Positions 1-6,746 of a DNA stretch of 16,467 nt are shown piece by piece. The notes below the pieces were generated by a model. The model saw only the letters and a list, made by a program, of their open reading frames with translations, was not told the origin of the DNA and made no database searches. The stretch lies in the NCBI GenBank assembly GCA_964551815.1, contig CAZKEL010000055.1, positions 1-16,467 of the forward strand, in the 5' to 3' direction. Numbering within the stretch: the stretch's first letter is position 1; every line of letters begins with the position of its first letter. The position numbers and the translations under genes are program-made. Source of the DNA: D37C17 sp964551815 (GTDB taxonomy: Bacteria > Fidelibacterota > Marinisomatia > SCGC-AAA003-L08 > D37C17).

Positions 1-125
1 AATATTTTGACTTTAATTTATCACAAGGTGGGGATAAGGTCTGTAAATTTGACGTTTCCTATAAACATGGAGTTTTGGCAGATCGTTAAATTTATATTAA
101 TATTTCCTATATCAATAAATACAAA
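1..125. other. intergenic/edge segment, nothing recognised
   Basis: This AT-rich stretch lies downstream of the last gene of the minus-strand series. I see no convincing coding continuation on either strand: minus-strand frames are broken by stops, and the only ATG opens a 15-codon frame. There is no GC-rich hairpin followed by a T-run that would serve as an intrinsic terminator for the operon. Confidence 0.5.
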
Positions 126-647
126 TTATATACAGATTAAAGAAATTATTGAAGGACAATCCAGATATTCCCGCCCTTTCAAACCATTTAGTTCTATTAA
201 AAAGACAAATCCGATAATATTTCCCTCTAATCTTTTTACCAGAGAACCCGCTGCTTTCGCGGTACCTCCGGTAGCTAATAAGTCATCAACAATAAGTACA
301 TTTTCACCAGCTTGAATTGCATCAGTATGTATCTCAACTGCATCAGTACCATATTCCAAGTCGTATTCTTCTTTCAGTGTTTTATAAGGTAATTTTCCAG
401 GCTTTCTTATTAATACTAAGCCAGCATTTAAATTTAGAGCTAAAGGAGCTGCAAAAATAAATCCTCTGCTTTCAATTCCCACAACCTTCTGAATATTTTT
501 ATCTTTAAATTTTTCTGTAAATTGGGTAATTACCTCCTGAAAAGTATCAGGGTCTTGTAATAGGGTAGTTATGTCTTTAAACTGGATACCAGCTTTAGGA
601 AAGTCAGGGATATTCCTAATACTGTTTTTTATTTTTTTAATATTCAT
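126..647 (-). CDS. apt: adenine phosphoribosyltransferase
   Basis: Converts adenine and PRPP to AMP and pyrophosphate in the cytoplasm (purine salvage). The 173-residue protein has the usual length of bacterial Apt. The N-terminal IPDFPKAGIQFKDIT segment (residues 13-27) is typical of the family, and the PRPP-binding loop VLIVDDLLATGGTA is at residues 117-130. An ESRGF motif (59-63) and a RKPGKLP segment (81-87) also match Apt. The ATG at 645-647 lies 5 nt after the mtnP stop codon and has no visible Shine-Dalgarno sequence, so it is probably translated from the shared transcript. Being last in a series with mtnP makes good sense, because MtnP releases free adenine and Apt recaptures it. Family assignment is firm; co-function with mtnP is inferred from adjacency. 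Confidence 0.96.
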   Translation of the reverse strand: MNIKKIKNSIRNIPDFPKAGIQFKDITTLLQDPDTFQEVITQFTEKFKDKNIQKVVGIESRGFIFAAPLALNLNAGLVLIRKPGKLPYKTLKEEYDLEYGTDAVEIHTDAIQAGENVLIVDDLLATGGTAKAAGSLVKRLEGNIIGFVFLIELNGLKGREYLDCPSIISLICI

Positions 648-652
648 ATTTA

Positions 653-1402
653 TTAATTTAATTTAGGAATTACATTCTGGATGAGTTTTTTTACATTCGC
701 CACATTCTTTTTCATGACTGCATAAATCATTTCCATGGAAACATTTTCTTCACTTTCATGCCAGCAGTCATAATCAGTACTCATAGCAATGGATTGATAC
801 TTTATGTTACGCTCATTTGCTAATACCACTTCAGGCAATGTGGACATATTGATAATATGGCATCCCCAAGACCGAAATAAATGGCTCTCTGCTTTCGTAC
901 TGAATCGAGGTCCTTCAATGGTTACAACTGTTTTTCCCGAGTGATAACTAAACTTTAACTCATCACAGGAACGAACCAAACTATTCCTTATTTTTGCACA
1001 AAATGGATTAGCCATTGGAGTGTGCTTTACGTTTGTCCCGTCAAAGAAAGTATTTTTCCTTAAAGTGGTACGATCTATAAACTGATCCGGAAATACAAAA
1101 TGCCCCGGTTCAATGTCTTCCTGTAAAGAACCACAGGCAGTTACTGCCAGTATATGTGTACAATTTTCATTTTTTAATGCTTGAATATTTGCCCGATAGT
1201 TCACATTCGTTGGATTGATGGAATGCTTGAGGCCATGCCTTGAAATAATGACTATTGGTATCCCTGAGATATCTCCGCTGATCAACTGCGAACTTGGGGA
1301 ACCATAATCTGTTGTTACTTCCTTTGGTGTATAATTCTCTATAAAGGCAGGATCTTCCATTCCTGATCCGCCGATAATGCCTACCTTAATTTCCTCAGCC
1401 AT
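653..1402 (-). CDS. mtnP: S-methyl-5'-thioadenosine phosphorylase
   Basis: Phosphorolyses 5'-methylthioadenosine (MTA) to adenine and 5-methylthioribose-1-phosphate; members of the family often also accept 5'-deoxyadenosine. The 249-residue protein has the phosphate-binding IIGGSG motif (9-14), RHG (55-57), NYRANI (68-73), the EGPRFST segment (163-169) and the NMSTLPEVVLA stretch (185-195). The STDYDCW motif (208-214) carries Asp210 and Asp212, matching the Asp pair in human MTAP that selects 6-aminopurines; inosine/guanosine phosphorylases have Asn there. This supports MTA phosphorylase over a general purine nucleoside phosphorylase. Its ATG overlaps the mtnA stop by 8 nt (ATGGCTGA), suggesting translational coupling, and there is no good Shine-Dalgarno sequence. 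Neighbours mtnA and apt handle its two products. Confidence 0.95.
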   Translation of the reverse strand: MAEEIKVGIIGGSGMEDPAFIENYTPKEVTTDYGSPSSQLISGDISGIPIVIISRHGLKHSINPTNVNYRANIQALKNENCTHILAVTACGSLQEDIEPGHFVFPDQFIDRTTLRKNTFFDGTNVKHTPMANPFCAKIRNSLVRSCDELKFSYHSGKTVVTIEGPRFSTKAESHLFRSWGCHIINMSTLPEVVLANERNIKYQSIAMSTDYDCWHESEENVSMEMIYAVMKKNVANVKKLIQNVIPKLN

Positions 1403-2453
1403 TTCTTTGCGTTTCCAATGAAGCTTTAAACGGGAATTGAGCTATCCCATTTTCGGTGATAATTCCCGTGATTAAATCTGCTGGTGTCACATCAAATGCC
1501 GGAGTGGTCACCTCGAAATCTTCTGTTGTAAATGGTATTTCTTTAATGCGGGTTACTTCACTTGTACTGCGGTTTTCAACTGGAATTTCATTTCCGGAAT
1601 TAATATTATAATCCACAGTGGAAAGTGGAGCTGCAACGTAGAAGGGAATTTTATGATGATGGGCTAATACAGCTAAACCATAGGTACCAATTTTATTGGC
1701 CGTATCGCCATTAGAGGCAATTCTGTCTGCCCCAACAATTACAGAAGAAATTCTGTTATTATTCATTGTTTGAGCCGCCATACTATCCGTTAATAAAGTA
1801 AAGGGAGTTCCTGTATTTTTCAATTCCCAGGTATTGAGCCGTGCCCCCTGCAGTAAAGGTCTGGTCTCACATACATGGACTTTGACATTTTTCCCCTGAG
1901 CATGAGCATATTGAATAACACCAAGGGCTGTACCTATTCCGCTGGTGGCTAACCCGCCGGTATTACAAATCGTCATTACTTCAGAGTCATCGTCTATTAA
2001 TTCAGCACCATTTAGTGCTAAGGAGTGACAACGCCTGATATCATCTTCCCTGATTTTATCTGCAAGCACCATTAGAGAATCTATACATTCGTTAACATCG
2101 CCATTATAGGAATCTACAAGTTCCTTCATTTGATTTACTGCCCATAAAAGGTTCACAGCAGTTGGACGGGTTGCTCCAATTTCGTCAGCACAACGATGGA
2201 AATGAGTAGTAAATTCTTTAATATTCATTCCTGTAAGCGTCTTTGCTGCTAAGACACAGGCAAAGGCTCCGGCAACCCCAATTGCAGGGGCACCGCGAAT
2301 GGCAAGTCGGAAAATTGCATCCATCACTACCTTATAATCATCCGTTTCTATATACCTTTCTTCCAATGGTAAAAGTGTCTGATCAATCATTTTTACCTTA
2401 CCATTCTGCATGGTGATTGTAGGCGTTAGCTCAATTAATGTTTCAATAACCAT
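1395..2453 (-). CDS. mtnA: S-methyl-5-thioribose-1-phosphate isomerase
   Basis: Isomerises 5-methylthioribose-1-phosphate to 5-methylthioribulose-1-phosphate in the methionine/MTA salvage route. At 352 residues it has normal MtnA length. Family hallmarks are RGAPAIGVAGAF (53-64), TICNTGGLATSG (161-172) with the expected catalytic Cys163, VCETRPLLQGARLNTWEL (194-211), and GADRIASNGDTANKIGTY (241-258) with catalytic Asp243. These distinguish it from the related eIF2B-type regulatory proteins and ribose-1,5-bisphosphate isomerases, which lack the full set. It begins 12 nt after the upstream dehydrogenase stop and overlaps mtnP by 8 nt. No mtnB, mtnC, mtnD or mtnE lies beside it. Instead an aldolase and a dehydrogenase are immediately upstream, pointing to a DHAP-producing branch rather than the aerobic Yang cycle. 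Confidence 0.96.
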   Translation of the reverse strand: MVIETLIELTPTITMQNGKVKMIDQTLLPLEERYIETDDYKVVMDAIFRLAIRGAPAIGVAGAFACVLAAKTLTGMNIKEFTTHFHRCADEIGATRPTAVNLLWAVNQMKELVDSYNGDVNECIDSLMVLADKIREDDIRRCHSLALNGAELIDDDSEVMTICNTGGLATSGIGTALGVIQYAHAQGKNVKVHVCETRPLLQGARLNTWELKNTGTPFTLLTDSMAAQTMNNNRISSVIVGADRIASNGDTANKIGTYGLAVLAHHHKIPFYVAAPLSTVDYNINSGNEIPVENRSTSEVTRIKEIPFTTEDFEVTTPAFDVTPADLITGIITENGIAQFPFKASLETQRNG

Positions 2454-2465
2454 CTTCGATATCCA

Positions 2466-3488
2466 TTAATTCGGATGAACAATTACTTTCAATGAATCTC
2501 CACCTGATTTTACCAGGTCAAAACCTAACTGAATATCGTCCAGACCAATATTATGAGTAATCATCCGTGCAACATCCACTTCTGATTTTGAGATTATTTT
2601 CAGCGCTTCCCTCAATTCATCAGGAGTATTAGCATAAGTGGTAGTTATGGTTTTATCATGTTTGAAAAATACATCATTAACAGGGATGGAAATTTCAGTT
2701 CCCGGTGCTGAGGGAGCAAAGAGTAATACAGTCCCTCCCTCTTCTGCAACATCTATACCACATTTAATTGCATCCGGATGCCCCGTAGTCAAAATTACCT
2801 TATCAGCTTTCCTGCCCAAGTTTTCTATTAATAAATCTGCTAAGGACTCAGAAGAATCCGTGGTGATATCCGCTCCAAATTTTTCTGCCCATGATAGCCT
2901 TGAGGGGTTTATATCAACTGCTACAATACTTGCTGCCCCTCGGGCTTTGGCCAATGCAATATGTAATATCCCGGAGATTCCACTGCCAATTACCGCAACT
3001 ATATTACTCTTTTGTACATTAATCCTGTTTTGACCTCGCAGCACACAGGCTAATGGCTCGGCAAATGACGCTTCAGCATAGCTCACGTTATCGGGTATTT
3101 TGAATAACCCCAACTGCGTATTGATTTCAGGCAGGCGTACGAATTGGGAGAATCCACCAGGATCAAAAGTAGTCGTTCGCAGAGTCTCACATACAGTTTC
3201 TCTCCCCTGTTGACAATAGGGACATTCCATGCAGGGAACATGATGGGATGCAACTACTCTGTCACCAACAGATACAGAACTAACCCCTTCCCCGATTGCT
3301 GCAACTTCCCCTGCAATTTCATGCCCTAAAACCAGGGGAACCTTATCTCGACGGTACCATTCCATCAAATCACTGCCACAAATACCACTGGCATGAATTT
3401 TCACCAAACATTCACCATCGCCAATTTCTGGGACAGGAATAGTTTGAAGACGGATATCTGTGTTACTATAGTAACAGGCAATTTGCAT
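2466..3488 (-). CDS. zinc-dependent medium-chain alcohol dehydrogenase
   Basis: A 340-residue NAD(P)-dependent dehydrogenase of the zinc MDR family (threonine/sorbitol dehydrogenase branch). Catalytic zinc ligands are expected at Cys37 (GICGSD) and His56-Glu57 (GHEIAGE). The structural zinc loop has four cysteines at 86, 89, 92 and 100. The Rossmann motif GSGISG is at 168-173, and Asp192 at the end of the second strand (AVDIN) favours NAD over NADP. Substrate cannot be read from the sequence. It sits between an aldolase (8 nt upstream) and mtnA (12 nt downstream), so I infer it reduces the aldehyde released by the aldolase: (methylthio)acetaldehyde from MTA, or lactaldehyde from 5'-deoxyadenosine. 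A polyol or threonine dehydrogenase role is the alternative. The ATG has no clear Shine-Dalgarno sequence. Confidence 0.85.
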   Translation of the reverse strand: MQIACYYSNTDIRLQTIPVPEIGDGECLVKIHASGICGSDLMEWYRRDKVPLVLGHEIAGEVAAIGEGVSSVSVGDRVVASHHVPCMECPYCQQGRETVCETLRTTTFDPGGFSQFVRLPEINTQLGLFKIPDNVSYAEASFAEPLACVLRGQNRINVQKSNIVAVIGSGISGILHIALAKARGAASIVAVDINPSRLSWAEKFGADITTDSSESLADLLIENLGRKADKVILTTGHPDAIKCGIDVAEEGGTVLLFAPSAPGTEISIPVNDVFFKHDKTITTTYANTPDELREALKIISKSEVDVARMITHNIGLDDIQLGFDLVKSGGDSLKVIVHPN

Positions 3489-3496
3489 AAAATGCT

Positions 3497-4282
3497 TTAT
3501 AGAGATTTTTGGTAATTTTTATATGCTTCTTCAGGATCAACTCCCTCTACAACCACAGATCGTACTGCTTGAATCATCGCTTGGGGATTGTCTGCTTTAA
3601 AAATATTTCTTCCCATATCCACACCTTTTGCCCCATCTTTAATTGCATTATTAGCTAATTTCAGGGCATCTGCTTCCGGTATTTTCTTCCCCCCGGCAAT
3701 GATTACAGGTACAGGGACGGATTTGGTCAAATGCTCAAATCCTTCACAATAATAGGTTTTGATAACATCTGCTCCAAGTTCAACAGCAATTCTGGAAGCC
3801 AGGGTTAAATACTTTAAATCCCTGTTCATATTTTTCCCAACAGCTGTAACTGCAAGAATGGGAATCCCATACCGTTTGGCTTTATTGATTAATTTTGAGA
3901 ACTCCACAATGGTCTGATGTTCCCATTCACTGCCAATGTAAATTGAAAAGGCAACCATAGAGGCATTCATTCGAATAGCATCTTCAATATCTACACATAA
4001 CTTCTCACAGGACATGTCTTCGTTTAAAATTGAATTACCGGACGACATACGCAGTACAATAGGCATATTAGTTCTTTTTGGAATGCAATACTGTAATATT
4101 CCTCTGGTAATCATCAAACTGTCAGCATAGGGTAGAAGGGGAACAATTGTTTCCTTTGGTACTTCCAGCCCTCCTACAGCACCCATAAAATACCCGTGAT
4201 CAATAGCAAGCATTACTGAGCCGGTCCCTTTTGGCAACCCCGGTATGACTCTGTCTAAACGATTATGTTTTCCCCAATGCAT
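3497..4282 (-). CDS. LsrF/DhnA-family class I aldolase
   Basis: A 261-residue class I (Schiff-base) aldolase. It resembles E. coli LsrF closely over its whole length: MLAIDHGYF (24-32), ITRGIL (58-63), LRMSSGNSIL (77-86), YIGSEWEHQ (115-123), AVTAVGK (144-150), VIKTYY (173-178), IIAGGKK (194-200) and GVDMGRNIF (220-228). Lys175 in VIKTYY is the expected Schiff-base lysine. I chose the ATG at 4282, not an in-frame codon at 4324, because AAAGGAG lies 6-7 nt before it and the family's conserved region starts there; that ribosome binding site overlaps the galE stop. No other lsr gene is present. The neighbours are a dehydrogenase, mtnA and mtnP, so I infer cleavage of 5-methylthioribulose-1-phosphate (or 5-deoxyribulose-1-phosphate) to DHAP plus an aldehyde. 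A DKFP/aminodideoxyheptulosonate-type aldolase is an alternative. Confidence 0.9.
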   Translation of the reverse strand: MHWGKHNRLDRVIPGLPKGTGSVMLAIDHGYFMGAVGGLEVPKETIVPLLPYADSLMITRGILQYCIPKRTNMPIVLRMSSGNSILNEDMSCEKLCVDIEDAIRMNASMVAFSIYIGSEWEHQTIVEFSKLINKAKRYGIPILAVTAVGKNMNRDLKYLTLASRIAVELGADVIKTYYCEGFEHLTKSVPVPVIIAGGKKIPEADALKLANNAIKDGAKGVDMGRNIFKADNPQAMIQAVRSVVVEGVDPEEAYKNYQKSL

Positions 4283-4295
4283 AATTAGCTCCTTT
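4283..4295 (-). promoter_or_regulatory. ribosome binding site fixing the aldolase start
   Basis: Read on the minus strand, AAAGGAG is followed by about six bases and then the ATG at 4282. It is one of only four strong Shine-Dalgarno sequences in the window, and it overlaps the galE stop codon. It marks the shift from the sugar genes to the salvage genes within the same transcript and argues against the longer in-frame start at 4324. Confidence 0.7.
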
Positions 4296-5283
4296 ATTGA
4301 ATATGATTTGCATATACATTCCACATAGTTTTCAGTGAATTCTCAATTTTAGAGTGAGAACATTTCCAATCAAGTAGTTGATGTGCAATTTTAGAGCCGG
4401 CAACTACTGTGGCAGGATCTCCATCCCGCCTGGCGCTTATTGTATATGGTATGTTATTTCCTGTTATGTCTTTTGCCTTTTGAATGATTTCTAATACTGA
4501 ATATCCATTTCCCGTGGACAAATTAACTGTGAGATTATCTCTGTTAGATTCTATGTAATTTAATGCCTTAAAATGAGCTGAGGCTAAATCGGAAACATGA
4601 ATATAATCTCTGACTCCCGTTCCATCATGGGTATCGTAATCATTTCCAAACACTTTAATATGATCGCGAATTCCTGCGGCAGCTTCCATAACCAGAGGGA
4701 GCAGGTTTGCTGGATTTTTCTCTAACCCACTGATACGTCCTTGTTCGTCATATCCCACTGCATTGAAATAACGTAATGCCGCAAATTTAATTCCCTTCAC
4801 CTTATTGTACCATTGACAAAAATTTTCTATGGTTAATTTAGTAAAACCATAAAAGTTTGATGGGCATAAAGGATGTGATTCATCCATAGGTAAATATTGA
4901 GGGTCACCATATACTGCTGCGGTAGAGGAAAATATGATGGATCGGGTGCCAGACTCAATCATCTGGTTTAATATATTAATTGACCCTGAGATGTTTGTAG
5001 TGGAATAATACTGAGGGTTCACCATTGACTCACCGGCTGCCTTTAATGCTGCAAAATGAAATACTGCCCTGTATGGCTGCTTAAAACAATGGGATAAATC
5101 TGAAATATTGAGGATGTCCCCTTCAATGAAAGATGCCCTGGAATCTATATTTTCTTTATAGCCACTTGATAAATTATCGAATACCACTACCGGAATCCCC
5201 TGTTCACAAAGCTCCAGCACAACATGGGAACCTATATAGCCAGCCCCACCAATGACAAGAACAGGAAGACTATTACTTTGCAT
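4294..5283 (-). CDS. galE: UDP-glucose 4-epimerase
   Basis: Interconverts UDP-glucose and UDP-galactose (cytoplasmic, NAD-bound extended SDR). Counting from the ATG at 5283 the protein is 329 residues, normal for GalE. Seen: NAD motif GGAGYIGSH near residues 12-20, the FDNLSSG turn, HFAALKA, the catalytic Ser-Ser-Thr region and YxxxK as YGFTK (Tyr145, Lys149), then LRYFNAVG and DGTGVRDYIHV, all GalE signatures. An in-frame GTG at 5298 would add five residues but has no ribosome binding site; a short GAAGG precedes the ATG at close spacing, so I prefer the ATG with modest confidence. Either start overlaps the end of the preceding epimerase gene. It supplies UDP-galactose for the polysaccharide and is the last recognisable sugar gene before the salvage module. 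Confidence 0.94.
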   Translation of the reverse strand: MQSNSLPVLVIGGAGYIGSHVVLELCEQGIPVVVFDNLSSGYKENIDSRASFIEGDILNISDLSHCFKQPYRAVFHFAALKAAGESMVNPQYYSTTNISGSINILNQMIESGTRSIIFSSTAAVYGDPQYLPMDESHPLCPSNFYGFTKLTIENFCQWYNKVKGIKFAALRYFNAVGYDEQGRISGLEKNPANLLPLVMEAAAGIRDHIKVFGNDYDTHDGTGVRDYIHVSDLASAHFKALNYIESNRDNLTVNLSTGNGYSVLEIIQKAKDITGNNIPYTISARRDGDPATVVAGSKIAHQLLDWKCSHSKIENSLKTMWNVYANHIQ

Positions 5284-6244
5284 AACCTTCAATTTCACTT
5301 TTATATTGTATTAGCCATTCAACAAATTTTGGGATACCCTCCTCAATACATGTTTTTGGTGAATAGTGTAATAATTTCTTCGATTTTTCAATGTCAGCAT
5401 AAGACTCTAAAACATCACCTGGTTGTAGTGGTAGCAGGTTCATCTGAGCCTTTTTCCCTATTGCAGTTTCCAAAAGAGTTATCATATCAAATAAATTTTC
5501 TGATTTATTATTCCCTAAATTAAAAATTTCATTCTCATAATTATTCTCAATGGCAGCCATAGTTCCTTCAATGATATCATCAATATAAGTAAAATCTCGT
5601 TTCATTTTACCCTGATTATACACTGGAATTGATTTATCTCCTAAAATGAGTTCTGCAAACTTGTATAAGGCCATATCCGGGCGACCCCAGGGACCATAAA
5701 CTGTAAAATACCTTAATCCTGTTGTGGGTATCTCATAAAGATTGGAATAAGCATATGCCATTAGTTCATTAGATTTTTTTGTAGCACCGTAAAGGGCAAG
5801 TGGTTTTTCTGTCTTATCACCAGGATGTGAGGGATATTTTTCATTCCCTCCATAAACGGAAGAACTGGAGGCATAGATGAGCCCTGGAATTTTAAATTGC
5901 CTACTGCATTCCAAAATGTTAAGAAACCCGGTAACATTCGAATCAAGATAAGCATAAGGGTTTTCAATGCTGTATCGAACTCCTGCCTGAGCCGCCAAGT
6001 TGACCAACCGCTCAGGTTGGAATTGGGATATGACAGGTTCAAGCTTTTCTCTGTCTGCAATATCTAATTTGGTAAACTCAAAGTCTGAGTATTGTTGTAA
6101 TTGATTTAAGCGGGATTTTTTAAGTTTAGGATTGTAATAGGCATTCAAATTATCAATTCCTAATACTTCATTACCCTTTTCCAAGAGGGATTTACATAAA
6201 TGAAAACCGATAAATCCCGCAGCACCGGTGACAACTAATTTCAC
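5273..6244 (-). CDS. UDP-glucuronate 4-epimerase-like NAD epimerase
   Basis: An extended SDR of 323 residues with GAAGFIGFH (7-15), IDNLNAYY (30-37), NLAAQAGVRYS (82-92), a triple-Ser region SSSSVYGG, YGATK (Tyr152, Lys156) and the signature RYFTVYGPWGRPDMA (178-192). The last segment and the AAQAGVRYS stretch are characteristic of UDP-glucuronate 4-epimerases (CapI/LspL type), giving UDP-galacturonate. Because the neighbouring dehydrogenase is WbpA-like, a UDP-GlcNAcA/UDP-GalNAcA interconversion is also possible. The start is GTG, sharing four bases with the upstream stop (GTGA), which implies coupled translation with the acetyltransferase gene. No Shine-Dalgarno sequence is seen. Confidence 0.88.
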   Translation of the reverse strand: MKLVVTGAAGFIGFHLCKSLLEKGNEVLGIDNLNAYYNPKLKKSRLNQLQQYSDFEFTKLDIADREKLEPVISQFQPERLVNLAAQAGVRYSIENPYAYLDSNVTGFLNILECSRQFKIPGLIYASSSSVYGGNEKYPSHPGDKTEKPLALYGATKKSNELMAYAYSNLYEIPTTGLRYFTVYGPWGRPDMALYKFAELILGDKSIPVYNQGKMKRDFTYIDDIIEGTMAAIENNYENEIFNLGNNKSENLFDMITLLETAIGKKAQMNLLPLQPGDVLESYADIEKSKKLLHYSPKTCIEEGIPKFVEWLIQYKSEIEGYAK

Positions 6245-6744
6245 GAAATTTTCTTACCGAATTTATCTACCTTTCCTACTATCCTTCCCGGATTACCAAC
6301 TACAAGATTATACGGAGGAATATCTTTGGTAACAACTGCCCCTGCTCCAATCATGGCATATTCCCCAATGGTGATGCCACATATAATAGTGGCATTCGCT
6401 CCAATAGAGACGGACTTTCCTACTTTGGTTTTTTGGTAAAATTGGCTGCCCCGTTGGGGAAATTCAGAACGTGGAAGCAAAACATTGGTGAATACCATGG
6501 AGGGACCACAAAATACAAAGTCGCCTAACTCTACCCCCTCATAAATTGATACATTATTCTGTATTTTACAGTGATTGCCAATATGTACTTTATTCCCAAC
6601 ATTCACATTTTGTCCCAGTGAACAAAACTCTCCAATAACTGCACCAGATTGAATATGAGAAAAATGCCAAATTTTAGTCCCTTTTCCAATGGAAACATTT
6701 TCATCTACCAGAGAAGTCGGGTGAACAAAAAAATCTGATTCCAT
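6241..6744 (-). CDS. wbpD: WbpD-type nucleotide-sugar N-acetyltransferase
   Basis: A 167-residue left-handed beta-helix acyltransferase built from hexapeptide repeats (isoleucine/valine-rich turns across residues 13-140), with KIWHFSH at 24-30 and the terminal VVGNPGR at 148-154. Size and the early IWHFSHI motif fit WbpD/WlbB, which acetylates the 3-amino group of UDP-2-acetamido-3-amino-2,3-dideoxy-glucuronate with acetyl-CoA. The flanking genes, a WbpA-like dehydrogenase 2 nt upstream and a DegT-type aminotransferase before it, are the other steps of the same pathway and strengthen the call. WbpB, the 3-dehydrogenase, is not seen. A different amino-sugar substrate cannot be ruled out from sequence. 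Confidence 0.85.
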   Translation of the reverse strand: MESDFFVHPTSLVDENVSIGKGTKIWHFSHIQSGAVIGEFCSLGQNVNVGNKVHIGNHCKIQNNVSIYEGVELGDFVFCGPSMVFTNVLLPRSEFPQRGSQFYQKTKVGKSVSIGANATIICGITIGEYAMIGAGAVVTKDIPPYNLVVGNPGRIVGKVDKFGKKIS

Positions 6745-6746
6745 TG

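Noticed and set aside
7..315. Plus-strand open frame at the left edge
   Set aside because: It mostly overlaps apt in antisense, starts with TTG without a ribosome binding site, and its protein shows no recognisable motif.
653..1402. General purine nucleoside phosphorylase or MTI phosphorylase
   Set aside because: The STDYDCW motif with Asp210/Asp212 matches adenine-specific MTA phosphorylases; guanosine/inosine-type enzymes have Asn at the selecting position.
2638..3033. Plus-strand 131-codon frame inside the dehydrogenase gene
   Set aside because: It is antisense to a strongly conserved gene, with no ribosome binding site or recognisable domain.
3497..4282. Autoinducer-2 processing by LsrF
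   Set aside because: The protein family matches, but no lsrK, lsrG, lsrR or transporter gene is present, and the neighbours belong to MTA salvage.
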